DNA from: Pricia antarctica
GTDB lineage: Bacteria > Bacteroidota > Bacteroidia > Flavobacteriales > Flavobacteriaceae
Direction of reading: 5' to 3'
Assembly: GCF_900101815.1 (NCBI RefSeq)
Contig: NZ_FNAO01000006.1
Coordinates: 186,001 to 250,000, forward strand
DNA: 64,000 nt
Both the position numbers and the translations under genes were made by a program. This document shows positions 42,302 to 51,656 of the stretch, one piece after another. Each line of letters starts with the position of its first letter. Position 1 is the first letter of the stretch. The notes beneath the pieces were generated by a model that saw only the letters and a list, made by a program, of their open reading frames with translations, was not told the origin of the DNA and made no database searches.

Positions 42302-43612
42302 ATGTACCATCCCTTGCGCAAAACCAACACTTTCACGGTTTCCGACATTGCCGACTTCAAAAATAAGGTCCTGCATTGGGCCCAGAGTTTTGACGAGATA
42401 GTCTGGCTGGATAGTAATGGTCACGAAGACCGCTACGGTGCCTTCGATGCCTTGTTGGCGGTAGACGGCCTTACTTCGCTCGTAACGGACGTGCAAAATG
42501 CCTTTTCGGATTTAAAGGAATATCAAGAAGGGATACATGACTGGATTTTCGGCTACCTTTCCTATGATCTTAAAAACGATATTGAGCTATTATCTTCAAA
42601 AAATTTCGATGGACTCCATTTTCCCGAGCTGTATTTTTTTCAACCCAAAAAAATCATCCGTATTACGGGGAATACGATTGATTTTATCTATTTGAACATG
42701 GTGGGCGATGAAATCGATGCGGATTTTGGGACAATTTCCAGAAGAAAACTTCCGAAGAAGGGTGGAATTCAGGCCGCGAATGATATCCGTATAAAACTTA
42801 GAACTTTTAAGGATGACTATTTTAAACGGGTCGCCGAACTGTTGGCGCACATCCATCGAGGCGACATTTATGAAGCCAATTTTTGTCAGGAGTTCTATGC
42901 GGAAAATACAATAATCGATTCCCTGAGAACCTATCGCAAACTAAATGCTATTTCAAAAGCCCCGTTCGCCACATTTTTAAAATTCCAGGATAAATTCCTA
43001 TTATCGGCCTCTCCCGAACGCTATTTGAAAAAGAAAGGTAATCGGATTGTCTCCCAGCCGATCAAAGGCACAGCAAAACGGGCCACAGATCCTAAAATGG
43101 ATGCTGGATTACGGTCGGCCTTAAAGAAGGATGCCAAGGAACGGGCCGAAAATATCATGATTGTTGATTTGGTACGCAACGACCTCTCCAAGAGCGCCAT
43201 TAAAGGTAGTGTTCGCATAGAAGAACTGTGTGAAGTCTATTCCTTTGAACAGGTGCACCAAATGATTTCGACCGTAACCGCCGAAGTCGCCGAAAATAAA
43301 AATCCCGTTGATATCATTAGGGAGACTTTTCCCATGGGCAGTATGACCGGAGCCCCCAAAATATCGGCGATGCGGATTATTGAGGTGCTGGAAGCTTTTA
43401 AACGCGGACTTTACAGCGGCGCTGTAGGCTATTTTACGCCCAAGGGGGATTTTGATTTTAATGTGGTCATTCGCAGTATCCTGTACAATGCTTCAGAAAA
43501 GTATGTGTCCTACGCCGTGGGTGGTGCCATCACCGCCAAATCCGTTCCTGAAAGGGAGTATGAGGAGTGTTTGTTAAAGGCCAAGGCGATGCGGGAGGTA
43601 TTGGAAGGTTAA
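42302..43612 (+). CDS. pabB: Chorismate-binding enzyme, PabB/aminodeoxychorismate synthase component I
   Basis: 436 residues of the anthranilate synthase/PabB family. Chorismate-site motifs are HIHRGDIYEANFCQEF, LLSASPERYL, SQPIKGTAKRA, ENIMIVDLVRNDLS, FPMGSMTGAPKISAM and YSGAVGYFTPKGDFDFNVVIR. The Pro-Ile-Lys-Gly-Thr pattern in SQPIKGT is the PabB/TrpE diagnostic. It makes aminodeoxychorismate for folate synthesis with a glutamine amidotransferase encoded elsewhere. tilS lies 123 bp downstream, a gene order I recall in related genomes. PabB rather than TrpE because no trp operon adjoins; that choice is inference. Confidence 0.85.
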   Translation: MYHPLRKTNTFTVSDIADFKNKVLHWAQSFDEIVWLDSNGHEDRYGAFDALLAVDGLTSLVTDVQNAFSDLKEYQEGIHDWIFGYLSYDLKNDIELLSSKNFDGLHFPELYFFQPKKIIRITGNTIDFIYLNMVGDEIDADFGTISRRKLPKKGGIQAANDIRIKLRTFKDDYFKRVAELLAHIHRGDIYEANFCQEFYAENTIIDSLRTYRKLNAISKAPFATFLKFQDKFLLSASPERYLKKKGNRIVSQPIKGTAKRATDPKMDAGLRSALKKDAKERAENIMIVDLVRNDLSKSAIKGSVRIEELCEVYSFEQVHQMISTVTAEVAENKNPVDIIRETFPMGSMTGAPKISAMRIIEVLEAFKRGLYSGAVGYFTPKGDFDFNVVIRSILYNASEKYVSYAVGGAITAKSVPEREYEECLLKAKAMREVLEG

Positions 43613-43723
43613 AAGTTCGAGTGCAAGCCCAACTTCAAAAGAGTATATACTTCTGACTCTTGCACTGCCGAGCCATTAACCCATACTCCTATAATTCTAA
43701 AACCTCAAACCAAACTTCTTCAC

Positions 43724-43731
43724 TACCTTTG
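43724..43731 (+). promoter_or_regulatory. Putative -7 box immediately before tilS
   Basis: TACCTTTG matches TAnnTTTG and ends only 4 bp before the GTG start of tilS, implying a nearly leaderless transcript. No clear -33 box, so it may be chance. Confidence 0.35.
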
Positions 43732-43735
43732 GGAT

Positions 43736-45043
43736 GTGTTACAGGCATTTAAAATCCATATCGAAACGAAGTTTCCGGAGTTGCTGAAAACGCGCTTTCT
43801 TTTGGCCTGCAGCGGAGGTATTGATAGCATGGTGCTGACCGATCTGTGTGCGAAGTGCGGAATGGATTTTGCCCTAGTCCACTGTAACTTTCAGTTGCGC
43901 GGGGCAGATAGCGATGCCGATGAAAAATTTGTTGGGGATGCGGCAAATACTTTGAATCTAAAATATTACGTAACCCATTTTGATACAATTAATTATACAA
44001 AGAAACATAAAGTTTCAATGCAAATGGCTGCCAGGGAACTTCGATATGCCTGGTTTGCTGAAATTATGCGACAAAGCGGCATCAAACTTTTGGTCACCGC
44101 TCATCATGCGGATGATAATCTGGAAACTTTTCTGATCAATCTATCCCGTGGAACCGGTATTAAAGGTTTAACGGGAATCCCCGAAAAAACGGATAGTATC
44201 GCCCGGCCTTTGCTGCCATTTTCACGAGAACAAATTGCAGAGTATGCTCATGATGAAAAAATCGAGTGGCGCGAAGACAGTAGCAATTTAGATATCAAAT
44301 ATCTTAGGAATAACATCCGGCATCGAATTTTGCCATTGCTAAAAGCTTTAAACCCTAAGTTCTCGGCGAACTTTCGGGATAGCCAAAATTATTTGTCCCA
44401 AACAGCGACAATTGCCGATAATCATATCGGTCGGGTGAGGGCCGCTATTTTTGAAAAGAAAGGAAAAGTTATTAAAATACCGATCGCGGAACTTACCGGT
44501 TTAGGACCCTTACAAGGGTACCTCTATGGATTGTTCAACTCATACGGATTTACGGAATGGGACGATGTTGAGAACCTGCTAACGGCCATGACTGGAAAAG
44601 AGCTGAGATCAAAAACCCATCGCTTGGTCAAGAATCGGAATTTTCTTTTATTGACCAAAATTAAATCCCGCGACAGCCGAACCTATCAAATTCAGGAAGG
44701 CCAGACCGAAATCGAAAAACCGGTTAAAATTAGCATTACGGAAGTAGCGGGTATTGAAGAAACCGGCCCGCATATACTTTATGTAGCCAAAAATGCGTTA
44801 AAGTACCCCCTAACCCTCAGAAAAAGGGAAAAAGGAGACTATTTTTGCCCGTTTGGCATGGAAGGTACCAAAAAACTATCCAAGTTCTTCAAGGACGAGA
44901 AGATAGATCTCATCGCCAAGGAAAACCAATGGCTGCTCTGTTCCGAAAAGGCGATTGTCTGGGTCGTCGGTAAACGGGCCGATGAGCGGTTTAAGGTGTT
45001 GGAAAATACCGAAGAGATTGTAAGGTTTAAATTGAAGTTATGA
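43736..45043 (+). CDS. tilS: tRNA(Ile)-lysidine synthetase
   Basis: 435 residues. PP-loop LLACSGGIDSMVLTDL (Ser26-Ser31), LVHCNFQLRGADSD, VTAHHADDNLETFLINLSRG, REDSSNLDIKYLRNNIRHRI and C-terminal substrate-binding domains (about 190-435). It converts the wobble C of tRNA-Ile(CAU) to lysidine so that AUA is read as isoleucine; essential. The start is GTG at 43736, giving the expected N-terminus; the overlapping ATG two bases earlier is in another frame. The end overlaps dsbD by 4 bp (ATGA). Confidence 0.95.
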   Translation: MLQAFKIHIETKFPELLKTRFLLACSGGIDSMVLTDLCAKCGMDFALVHCNFQLRGADSDADEKFVGDAANTLNLKYYVTHFDTINYTKKHKVSMQMAARELRYAWFAEIMRQSGIKLLVTAHHADDNLETFLINLSRGTGIKGLTGIPEKTDSIARPLLPFSREQIAEYAHDEKIEWREDSSNLDIKYLRNNIRHRILPLLKALNPKFSANFRDSQNYLSQTATIADNHIGRVRAAIFEKKGKVIKIPIAELTGLGPLQGYLYGLFNSYGFTEWDDVENLLTAMTGKELRSKTHRLVKNRNFLLLTKIKSRDSRTYQIQEGQTEIEKPVKISITEVAGIEETGPHILYVAKNALKYPLTLRKREKGDYFCPFGMEGTKKLSKFFKDEKIDLIAKENQWLLCSEKAIVWVVGKRADERFKVLENTEEIVRFKLKL

Positions 45044-47016
45044 AGCAAATAACCCTATTTATCGTTTTATTTATCAGTGGTGTATCTGTTTTCTCACAGG
45101 ATGACCAAAACCCTGTTAAGTTCTCCAATGAAATTCGCAAGATTTCGGATACGGAATACGAGCTGATCATGAAGGCGGACATTTATGAAGGCTGGCATGT
45201 CTATTCCCAAAAAACCGCTGATGGTGGTTCCCTACCCAGTGAGTTCGCCTACGAAAAAGCGGGAGAAGACTATGAACTTATTGGCGAGACTACTGAAAGC
45301 GAAACTATAGTGGAGTTTAGCGATGTTTTCGAGGTGGATGAGACCTTTTTTAAAGAACACGCGATTTTTACCCAAAAGATAAAACTCTTAAAACCAGATG
45401 TCAATCAAGTAGACGTCAACTTATTCTATCAAGTCTGTAAAGAAGTCTGTATTCCCGCCGATCATGATTTCAGCTTTATGTTGGACGGAAGTGTGGCGAC
45501 CAACACAAAAGACTCCGTCGACGAACGCAGCTTGGCCATGGGGTCGACTTTAAAACTGGACCTTAAGAATAAAGAACTGCTACATAATGTCGGAGAAGAT
45601 ATCGGTGCCGCCTCTGGCCTATGGGTAATATTCGGATTAGGTTTCTTGGGCGGTTTAATTGCCCTGCTGACCCCATGCGTCTTCCCAATGATTCCCCTTA
45701 CGGTCTCCTTTTTTACGAAGCATTCCGAGAAGAAATCCAAGGGCATCGCCAATGCCATGCTTTATGGATTCTTTATCGTGTTGATTTACTTTTTATTGAG
45801 CCTGCCCTTCCATTTGTTCGATTCCGTCGATTCGCAGATATTGAATACCATTGCAACGAATATTTGGCTTAACGTTGGGTTTTTTGTAATCTTTCTATTC
45901 TTTGCCTTTTCCTTTTTCGGCTATTACGAGTTGACCCTCCCCAGTTCTTGGGCAAACCGAATGGATGCGGCGTCTACCAAGGTTGGCGGTGGTATCGGTA
46001 TTTTTTTTATGGCCGTTACCTTGGCACTGGTTTCTTTTTCCTGTACCGGACCAATTTTGGGAGGTCTGTTGGGCAGTACCGTTTTGGGCGAAGGCGATGT
46101 GGCTACGAATTTGAGCGCCGGTATGACCGGTTTTGGGGTCGCATTGGCGCTTCCGTTTGGTCTTTTTGCACTTTTTCCGACCTGGTTGAACTCCCTGCCC
46201 AAATCCGGGGGTTGGATGACCACGGTAAAGGTGGTATTGGGCTTTTTGGAACTGGCCTTGGCCCTGAAATTCCTATCCAACGCCGATATGGTCGCTGGAT
46301 GGGGGATTTTAAAACGTGAAATATTTTTAGGTATATGGATTGTATTATTCGTCGCACTGACGCTTTATCTTTTTGGCGTCATCCGTTTTCCGCATGATGG
46401 GCCTAAGACTAAGTTGCCCCCGGTTAGAAAGGGCATCGGCGTTGTCAGTGCCGCATTTTCCATCTATTTGATACTGGGACTTTTCAATTTTTCCAGTTTA
46501 AAACTGTTGAGTGGCTTTCCACCGCCCCATTTCTATAGCATTTTTGAAACGGAGAGCGACTGTCCCCTCGGTATCGATTGCTTTAAGGATTTTGATGAAG
46601 GGGTGGCACATGCCAAAAAAGTGGATAAACCGATACTTTTGGATTTTACGGGATGGGCCTGCGTCAATTGCCGTAAAATGGAAGCCAATGTTTGGAGCGA
46701 AGCCGATATCTATCCTATTATAAAAGAGGAGTATGTCTTAATTTCCCTCTATATCGACGACCGCGAAGAACTTCCTGAAGACCAACAATTCGATTTCAAA
46801 TTCGATTCCGGACGGATAAAAAGTATTAAAACGATAGGGCAGAAGTGGGGCACTTTTCAGAGCGTTAATTTCAACGCCGCTTCGCAGCCCTATTACGTGC
46901 TACTTTCTCCTGATTTAGAAGTTCTGAATAACGCAGTACAATATACCGATAGGGATGACTATCGGAATTGGCTGTTGAAAGGTCTACAGCGGTTTAACGA
47001 AATTACAGCTGATTAG
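45040..47016 (+). CDS. dsbD: DsbD-type thiol:disulfide interchange protein
   Basis: 658 residues. Signal peptide, N-terminal alpha domain (about 25-160, VNLFYQVCKEVCIPADHDFS with the CxxxC-like pair), eight-helix membrane core (about 185-480) containing the buried Cys motifs TPCVFPMIPLTVSFF and SFSCTGPILGGLLGS, and C-terminal thioredoxin domain with WACVNC (Cys541/Cys544). It moves electrons from cytosolic thioredoxin across the inner membrane to periplasmic proteins. Translation is likely coupled to tilS (4-bp overlap). Confidence 0.94.
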   Translation: MKQITLFIVLFISGVSVFSQDDQNPVKFSNEIRKISDTEYELIMKADIYEGWHVYSQKTADGGSLPSEFAYEKAGEDYELIGETTESETIVEFSDVFEVDETFFKEHAIFTQKIKLLKPDVNQVDVNLFYQVCKEVCIPADHDFSFMLDGSVATNTKDSVDERSLAMGSTLKLDLKNKELLHNVGEDIGAASGLWVIFGLGFLGGLIALLTPCVFPMIPLTVSFFTKHSEKKSKGIANAMLYGFFIVLIYFLLSLPFHLFDSVDSQILNTIATNIWLNVGFFVIFLFFAFSFFGYYELTLPSSWANRMDAASTKVGGGIGIFFMAVTLALVSFSCTGPILGGLLGSTVLGEGDVATNLSAGMTGFGVALALPFGLFALFPTWLNSLPKSGGWMTTVKVVLGFLELALALKFLSNADMVAGWGILKREIFLGIWIVLFVALTLYLFGVIRFPHDGPKTKLPPVRKGIGVVSAAFSIYLILGLFNFSSLKLLSGFPPPHFYSIFETESDCPLGIDCFKDFDEGVAHAKKVDKPILLDFTGWACVNCRKMEANVWSEADIYPIIKEEYVLISLYIDDREELPEDQQFDFKFDSGRIKSIKTIGQKWGTFQSVNFNAASQPYYVLLSPDLEVLNNAVQYTDRDDYRNWLLKGLQRFNEITAD

Positions 47017-47083
47017 TTAGTTGCCAAGAAAAAAGGCCGCCCTCTTGGACAGCCTTTGGTAACACTTTCTAGTATGTATTTAA

Positions 47084-48262
47084 TTATCTTGCCACGGCAT
47101 CCACTGAAAGCGGCGAATTCAGAATTTCGTCCAGTTTTGAAAGAAAGGCTTCATGAACGGCCTGTTGACTGATTATCTTACCATTTTTTTGTGCCCCGCT
47201 GGCCAAATCATATCCAGCCCTGGCAGCAGCTAATCGCTCGATTGGCGTACCATGGTGTCCCGGGCTTTCAAAACCACAGTCGCCAATGTTGAAAAAGGCA
47301 GTCAAGAAATCTTCGACACGCTTCCAGTTATAGGTTCCACCCCTTTTATGCGTGAGGTAATAGCCTGTGATAAAATCGGCTTCCAATTCCGTCATTCGTG
47401 TTGATTCGGGCGTGTCCGAAAATACGGGTATCGGATATTCCCATTTTCCGAAATTTAAGAACTGTATTTGGTGTCCCCATTCATGGGCTAAAATACTTGA
47501 CCAAATAACTTTAGGATCGAGTCCTGTGTCTTCAAGAAAGGTAACTATGCCGTCACCAATTACTATCTTTTTATCGAATGTTGCAAACCCATCGGAGGCG
47601 TAGAACGGATTTTCTGGAATTTGATTACTAGCGGTATTGAAAGATTCCGCAATAATCAAGATTTCCTCGATTTCATCTTCTGTTGCGGAAGAATAATTTT
47701 CATAAACATATCGGATGAAATCAAGATCTTCCAGTGTTTCGGTATGTTGACCGTTAACGGTGACCAAGTCGGCCATGTCCCAGAACTTCTCCAAACTACG
47801 GACTCTTTTCTTGACATAATTGGTGTATTTACCGTCTGCGCCGAAATAGTCCGTATTTTTGTTTTCATCGGCCGCTGCAATTTGATTAATAACAAAATAG
47901 TCTTCTAATATTATGCCTATGGCATCCGGATTACCATCCCAGACCGCGATAAATCCTTCAATGAGTAAATCATTATAGAAATCCGCAACTTCATTGAAAG
48001 GCGTATCGCTACATTCACTGGGTGCTACTGCGTCGGAAAGATTCAGTTTGCTATCAAAATCGCTTACGGTCAAGAGAGAGGACGATATGTTAAACCTATT
48101 TGAGGGGGTGATGTTATTTGGAAGTTTTTTAAAGGATGTTTTAGCCGAAACCGCACTTGCAGGTGCTTCCTCGATTACATTTTTTTCTTCCTTAGTACAG
48201 GAAGTTAACATTAGGCTTAAGCCCAATGCAAGCGGATAAAACTTTTTTGAAATCGTCTTCAT
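47084..48262 (-). CDS. Lipoprotein zinc metallopeptidase (HEWGH)
   Basis: 392 residues. Signal peptide with lipobox LTSC at about residues 19-22. The zinc motif HEWGHQIQ (His260, Glu261, His264) is followed about 32 residues later by TELEADFITGYYL, whose Glu supplies the third ligand, as in gluzincin families. It is reminiscent of neutral zinc metallopeptidases (YpfJ-like). Located at the outer membrane or periplasm. Divergent from the penicillin acylase gene. Substrate unknown. Confidence 0.85.
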   Translation of the reverse strand: MKTISKKFYPLALGLSLMLTSCTKEEKNVIEEAPASAVSAKTSFKKLPNNITPSNRFNISSSLLTVSDFDSKLNLSDAVAPSECSDTPFNEVADFYNDLLIEGFIAVWDGNPDAIGIILEDYFVINQIAAADENKNTDYFGADGKYTNYVKKRVRSLEKFWDMADLVTVNGQHTETLEDLDFIRYVYENYSSATEDEIEEILIIAESFNTASNQIPENPFYASDGFATFDKKIVIGDGIVTFLEDTGLDPKVIWSSILAHEWGHQIQFLNFGKWEYPIPVFSDTPESTRMTELEADFITGYYLTHKRGGTYNWKRVEDFLTAFFNIGDCGFESPGHHGTPIERLAAARAGYDLASGAQKNGKIISQQAVHEAFLSKLDEILNSPLSVDAVAR

Positions 48263-48431
48263 AGGGGTTTTTTTTAAGATTTCTTCGAAAGTATTACAAT
48301 TTATTTAACCAGAAAAGTTAAAATTCAAACATTTTTTGTAGGAGCAACGATTTTTATTAACTCATTACCATGGTTACTTTTATTTTTATAATACATCTAA
48401 TACGACTATCTTTCCTATAAAACCGGGCTAA

Positions 48432-50828
48432 ATGCGAATTGTACGAAAAGTTGCGTGGTCACTACTTATCCTTGTGGTAATTTTATGCTTGGTAATCGGT
48501 ATCTTCATCTATTTGGCAAAACCCGACTACAACGGCAAAAAACAGCTATCCGGCCTTTCGGGCGAAGTCGAGGTCTATTTCGATACCTACGGGATTCCCC
48601 ATATTTACGGAAATAATGAAAAGGATGCTTTTACCGCTTTGGGCTACGTACATGCCCAAGACCGCCTGTGGCAAATGGAATTGTTGCGGCGGATCGGAAG
48701 TGGCGGAATCTCCGAGGTCTTTGGAAAAGATTTTATCGGCACGGACAAATTCTTCCTTGCTTTGGGTATTGACGATGCTTCTGTTAAAACCGTGGCTCAA
48801 CTGGACAGGACCAAGAAATCCGTTTTACTTTCCCAAGCCTATCTCGATGGCATCAACCAATTTATCGACGAGGGCCCTACGCCAATCGAGTTTTTTCTTA
48901 CGGGCATCGAAAAACGAGAATTTACCCTGAAAGACATTTACAATACCATGGGATATATGGCCTTTAGTTTCGCCATGGCGCACAAGACCGATCCTTTGCT
49001 GACCGACATTCGGGACAAGTTGGGACCCGACTATCTGAAAGATCTCGAAATCGAAAGCGATTCCGGTTCGGTGTGGATTAAGAACTATACTCCCGGAACT
49101 TCAGATACGTTCCAAAATACCGTAATTGCCAGAGTAATGCAATCCCTCAAAAAATTAGAGATTCCCCTATTCGAGGGAAGTAATAGCTGGGTGCTCGCCC
49201 CCGAAAAAACCAAGAACGGCAAGGTCATTTTCGCCAACGATCCGCATATCGGGTTCTCTCAGCCCTCGGTCTGGTACGAGGCGCATGTGAGCACGCCATC
49301 TTACGAAAAATATGGCTATCATTTGGCGGGCATCCCTTTTCCGCTGCTGGGCCATGACCGAAACTTGGCCTATGGCATGACCATGTTCGAGAACGATGAT
49401 GTGGATTTCTATTACGAAGAAGACCACCCATCCGACAGTACCAAATACAAAACCGATTCGGGTTGGGCGGATTATGAAATTATTGAGAAAGCCATCAGGG
49501 TCAAGGATTCCACGGATATCAAGTTTTCCTATAAAAAAACCAATCACCGTCCCGTTTTGAACGGAATTGCCGACCAAATCAACGGCGAGCGTCCCATTTC
49601 AATGTGGTGGGCCTATACCCAACTCGAAAACAAGGTAATGGACGCACTTTACGGCATGTCGCACGCCCAAAACATTCAGGAATTCCAAAGGGCGTTACCG
49701 TATATACACGCGCCGGGCCTCAACATAATGTATGGTGATGCCGAGGGAAATGTGGCTTGGTGGGCGACGGCAAAACTGTACAAAATTCCAGACAGCATCC
49801 AAACTAAACTCATATACGATGCCAACAAGGGACTTTCAGGGGATAGGCAATTTCTTGATTTTTCAGAAAATCCGCATGCGATAAATCCACCATGGCATTA
49901 CGTGTATTCCGCCAACAACCAACCCGACTCCATTGCCGGTATGTTGTATCCCGGATATTATTTACCTGAAAATAGGGCCAAGCGTATCGTCAGTTTATTG
50001 GCCCCAAAAAATGATTGGGATGGGGAGTCGGTACGTACGATGATGACCGATATGACATCCCCCGTAAACCCCATCATCTTGTCCCACTTGTTAAAGGATA
50101 TTGATACCGATGGCCTCACCGGAAATCAAGTAATAGCCTTGGACAAATTGCGATATTGGAAGGGGGATTATCCCTTGAAAACTATTGAGGCGACCATGTA
50201 TCACCGTTGGATATACTTTTTGTTGGCCGATACCTTTGAAGATGAATTAGGACAAGATTTGTTCGATGCCCTCCTAGAAACCCATCTGTTAAAGCGCTTG
50301 ATCGCACCACTGTCTCACAATGAATCGTCAATTTGGTGGGATGACGTGGCGACAAAGAATACTATAGAAACCAAAAAGAATATTGTCAACATCTCTTTTC
50401 GACAAGCCTTGCAAGACCTTGAAGCCACCTTGGGCGAAAATTCCACCGATTGGACCTGGGACCGTGTACATACGTTGGAGCATGGCCACCCCATAGGACA
50501 GATAGACGCGCTTCGGCCCTTTTTCAACGTAGGCCCCTTCCCCGTCACCGGAACACGTGAGGTCATTAACAATATGGCCTTTCCCTATACCCAAGACGGA
50601 TTTTATAAAGTCACTTCCGGGCCATCGACACGGCGTGTCATCGATTTTTCGGACGTGGAAAATAGCATGAGTATTCTTCCGACCGGCCAATCCGGGAATC
50701 CCTTTAGTAAACATTACAAAGATCAAGCGGAAATGTTCGTAAATGGAGAGTTTCGGAAGATGATGATGAACGAAGCGGAAATCAAGGCTAATTCGGAGGC
50801 CGTGCTTCGATTTGTTCCCCAATATTGA
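48432..50828 (+). CDS. Penicillin-acylase-family Ntn hydrolase
   Basis: 798 residues. One N-terminal helix (residues about 8-29) serves as anchor or signal. Alpha-chain motifs are VYFDTYGIPHIYGNNEKDAF and LGYVHAQDRLWQME. The autocatalytic cleavage site is FEGSNSWVL, Ser250 becoming the N-terminal nucleophile of the beta chain, followed by NDPHIGFSQPSVWYE. C-terminal HTLEHGHP and TRRVIDFSDVEN close the fold. It cleaves an acyl group from amides, such as acyl-homoserine lactones or beta-lactams, in characterised relatives. Periplasmic. Function here not fixed. Confidence 0.93.
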   Translation: MRIVRKVAWSLLILVVILCLVIGIFIYLAKPDYNGKKQLSGLSGEVEVYFDTYGIPHIYGNNEKDAFTALGYVHAQDRLWQMELLRRIGSGGISEVFGKDFIGTDKFFLALGIDDASVKTVAQLDRTKKSVLLSQAYLDGINQFIDEGPTPIEFFLTGIEKREFTLKDIYNTMGYMAFSFAMAHKTDPLLTDIRDKLGPDYLKDLEIESDSGSVWIKNYTPGTSDTFQNTVIARVMQSLKKLEIPLFEGSNSWVLAPEKTKNGKVIFANDPHIGFSQPSVWYEAHVSTPSYEKYGYHLAGIPFPLLGHDRNLAYGMTMFENDDVDFYYEEDHPSDSTKYKTDSGWADYEIIEKAIRVKDSTDIKFSYKKTNHRPVLNGIADQINGERPISMWWAYTQLENKVMDALYGMSHAQNIQEFQRALPYIHAPGLNIMYGDAEGNVAWWATAKLYKIPDSIQTKLIYDANKGLSGDRQFLDFSENPHAINPPWHYVYSANNQPDSIAGMLYPGYYLPENRAKRIVSLLAPKNDWDGESVRTMMTDMTSPVNPIILSHLLKDIDTDGLTGNQVIALDKLRYWKGDYPLKTIEATMYHRWIYFLLADTFEDELGQDLFDALLETHLLKRLIAPLSHNESSIWWDDVATKNTIETKKNIVNISFRQALQDLEATLGENSTDWTWDRVHTLEHGHPIGQIDALRPFFNVGPFPVTGTREVINNMAFPYTQDGFYKVTSGPSTRRVIDFSDVENSMSILPTGQSGNPFSKHYKDQAEMFVNGEFRKMMMNEAEIKANSEAVLRFVPQY

Positions 50829-50938
50829 ACGTTCTATTTTTTTAGGACGAACAATACCTTATTATTGATAAATTCGCGCAACCATTTGAATATTTTCCCA
50901 TCTTGTAAGCAGTATATCGAATCATCCCATTTCTAACT

Positions 50939-51655
50939 ATGACTGTAATTAGGCAAAGTATTCTTTTCTTCATGGCAATCCTTTTATTTTCCGGCGTAAA
51001 TGCTCAAAATCAAAATCCCGATTATTTAACTTGGTTCGATTCAACAGTTGGTATCGAGAATACACCAATTTTTGAGGGGCTGGGGTATGTGGAACAATTT
51101 AAGTCCATTAATGAAAAGCACAAATTCTTTACCTCCGAAGATTTTGCACCGGGTTCGATCATGTATGATGGTCAGGAGTATCATCGCCTAAATTTGAAAT
51201 ACGATCTCTCGGTTGATGAAGTGATCGTTAATCTTAAGGATGGATTTGAAACGGTATCACTTCAACCTGAAAAGAGAAAAATCAGCGGTTTTACCGTTTA
51301 TGGAAGTAAATTTGAGAATATCGGAAATCCCACAGCATCGGCTCCTGAAATTTCAGGATTTTTTGAAATTTTATTTACTGCCCCATCACTTTCGCTTTTA
51401 AAAAAACATCATAAAAAAAAATCGAAGAAAATAGGGAAACTGGTATATTACGAGTTTTACGACGATAACTTTTATGTGCTACGCCATGACGGGAGGTACC
51501 ATAGGGTTAACTCGAACAGGGATTTTAGCAAATTATTTCCAGCGTATCGAAAAGAGATAAAAAAATACAAAATAAAAAAATCGAACAAGGATGAGGCTAT
51601 GAAAGCATTGTTAAAACGGCTTTCCCTTATAATGTCCAATAAAAACAAACAATAG
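50939..51655 (+). CDS. Secreted protein of unknown function, first gene of STN-receptor operon
   Basis: 238 residues with a signal peptide (ILFFMAILLFSGVNAQ). The mature part has a lipid/ligand-binding-like beta region (DYLTWFDSTVGIENTPIFEG) and a Lys-rich C-terminal 60 residues (LLKKHHKKKSKK, KEIKKYKIKKSNKDEAM), a highly basic surface. I do not recognise the fold. The stop at 51655 is one base before the TTG start of the TonB-dependent receptor, so the two are co-transcribed and probably translationally coupled. Confidence 0.8.
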   Translation: MTVIRQSILFFMAILLFSGVNAQNQNPDYLTWFDSTVGIENTPIFEGLGYVEQFKSINEKHKFFTSEDFAPGSIMYDGQEYHRLNLKYDLSVDEVIVNLKDGFETVSLQPEKRKISGFTVYGSKFENIGNPTASAPEISGFFEILFTAPSLSLLKKHHKKKSKKIGKLVYYEFYDDNFYVLRHDGRYHRVNSNRDFSKLFPAYRKEIKKYKIKKSNKDEAMKALLKRLSLIMSNKNKQ

Positions 51656-51656
51656 C

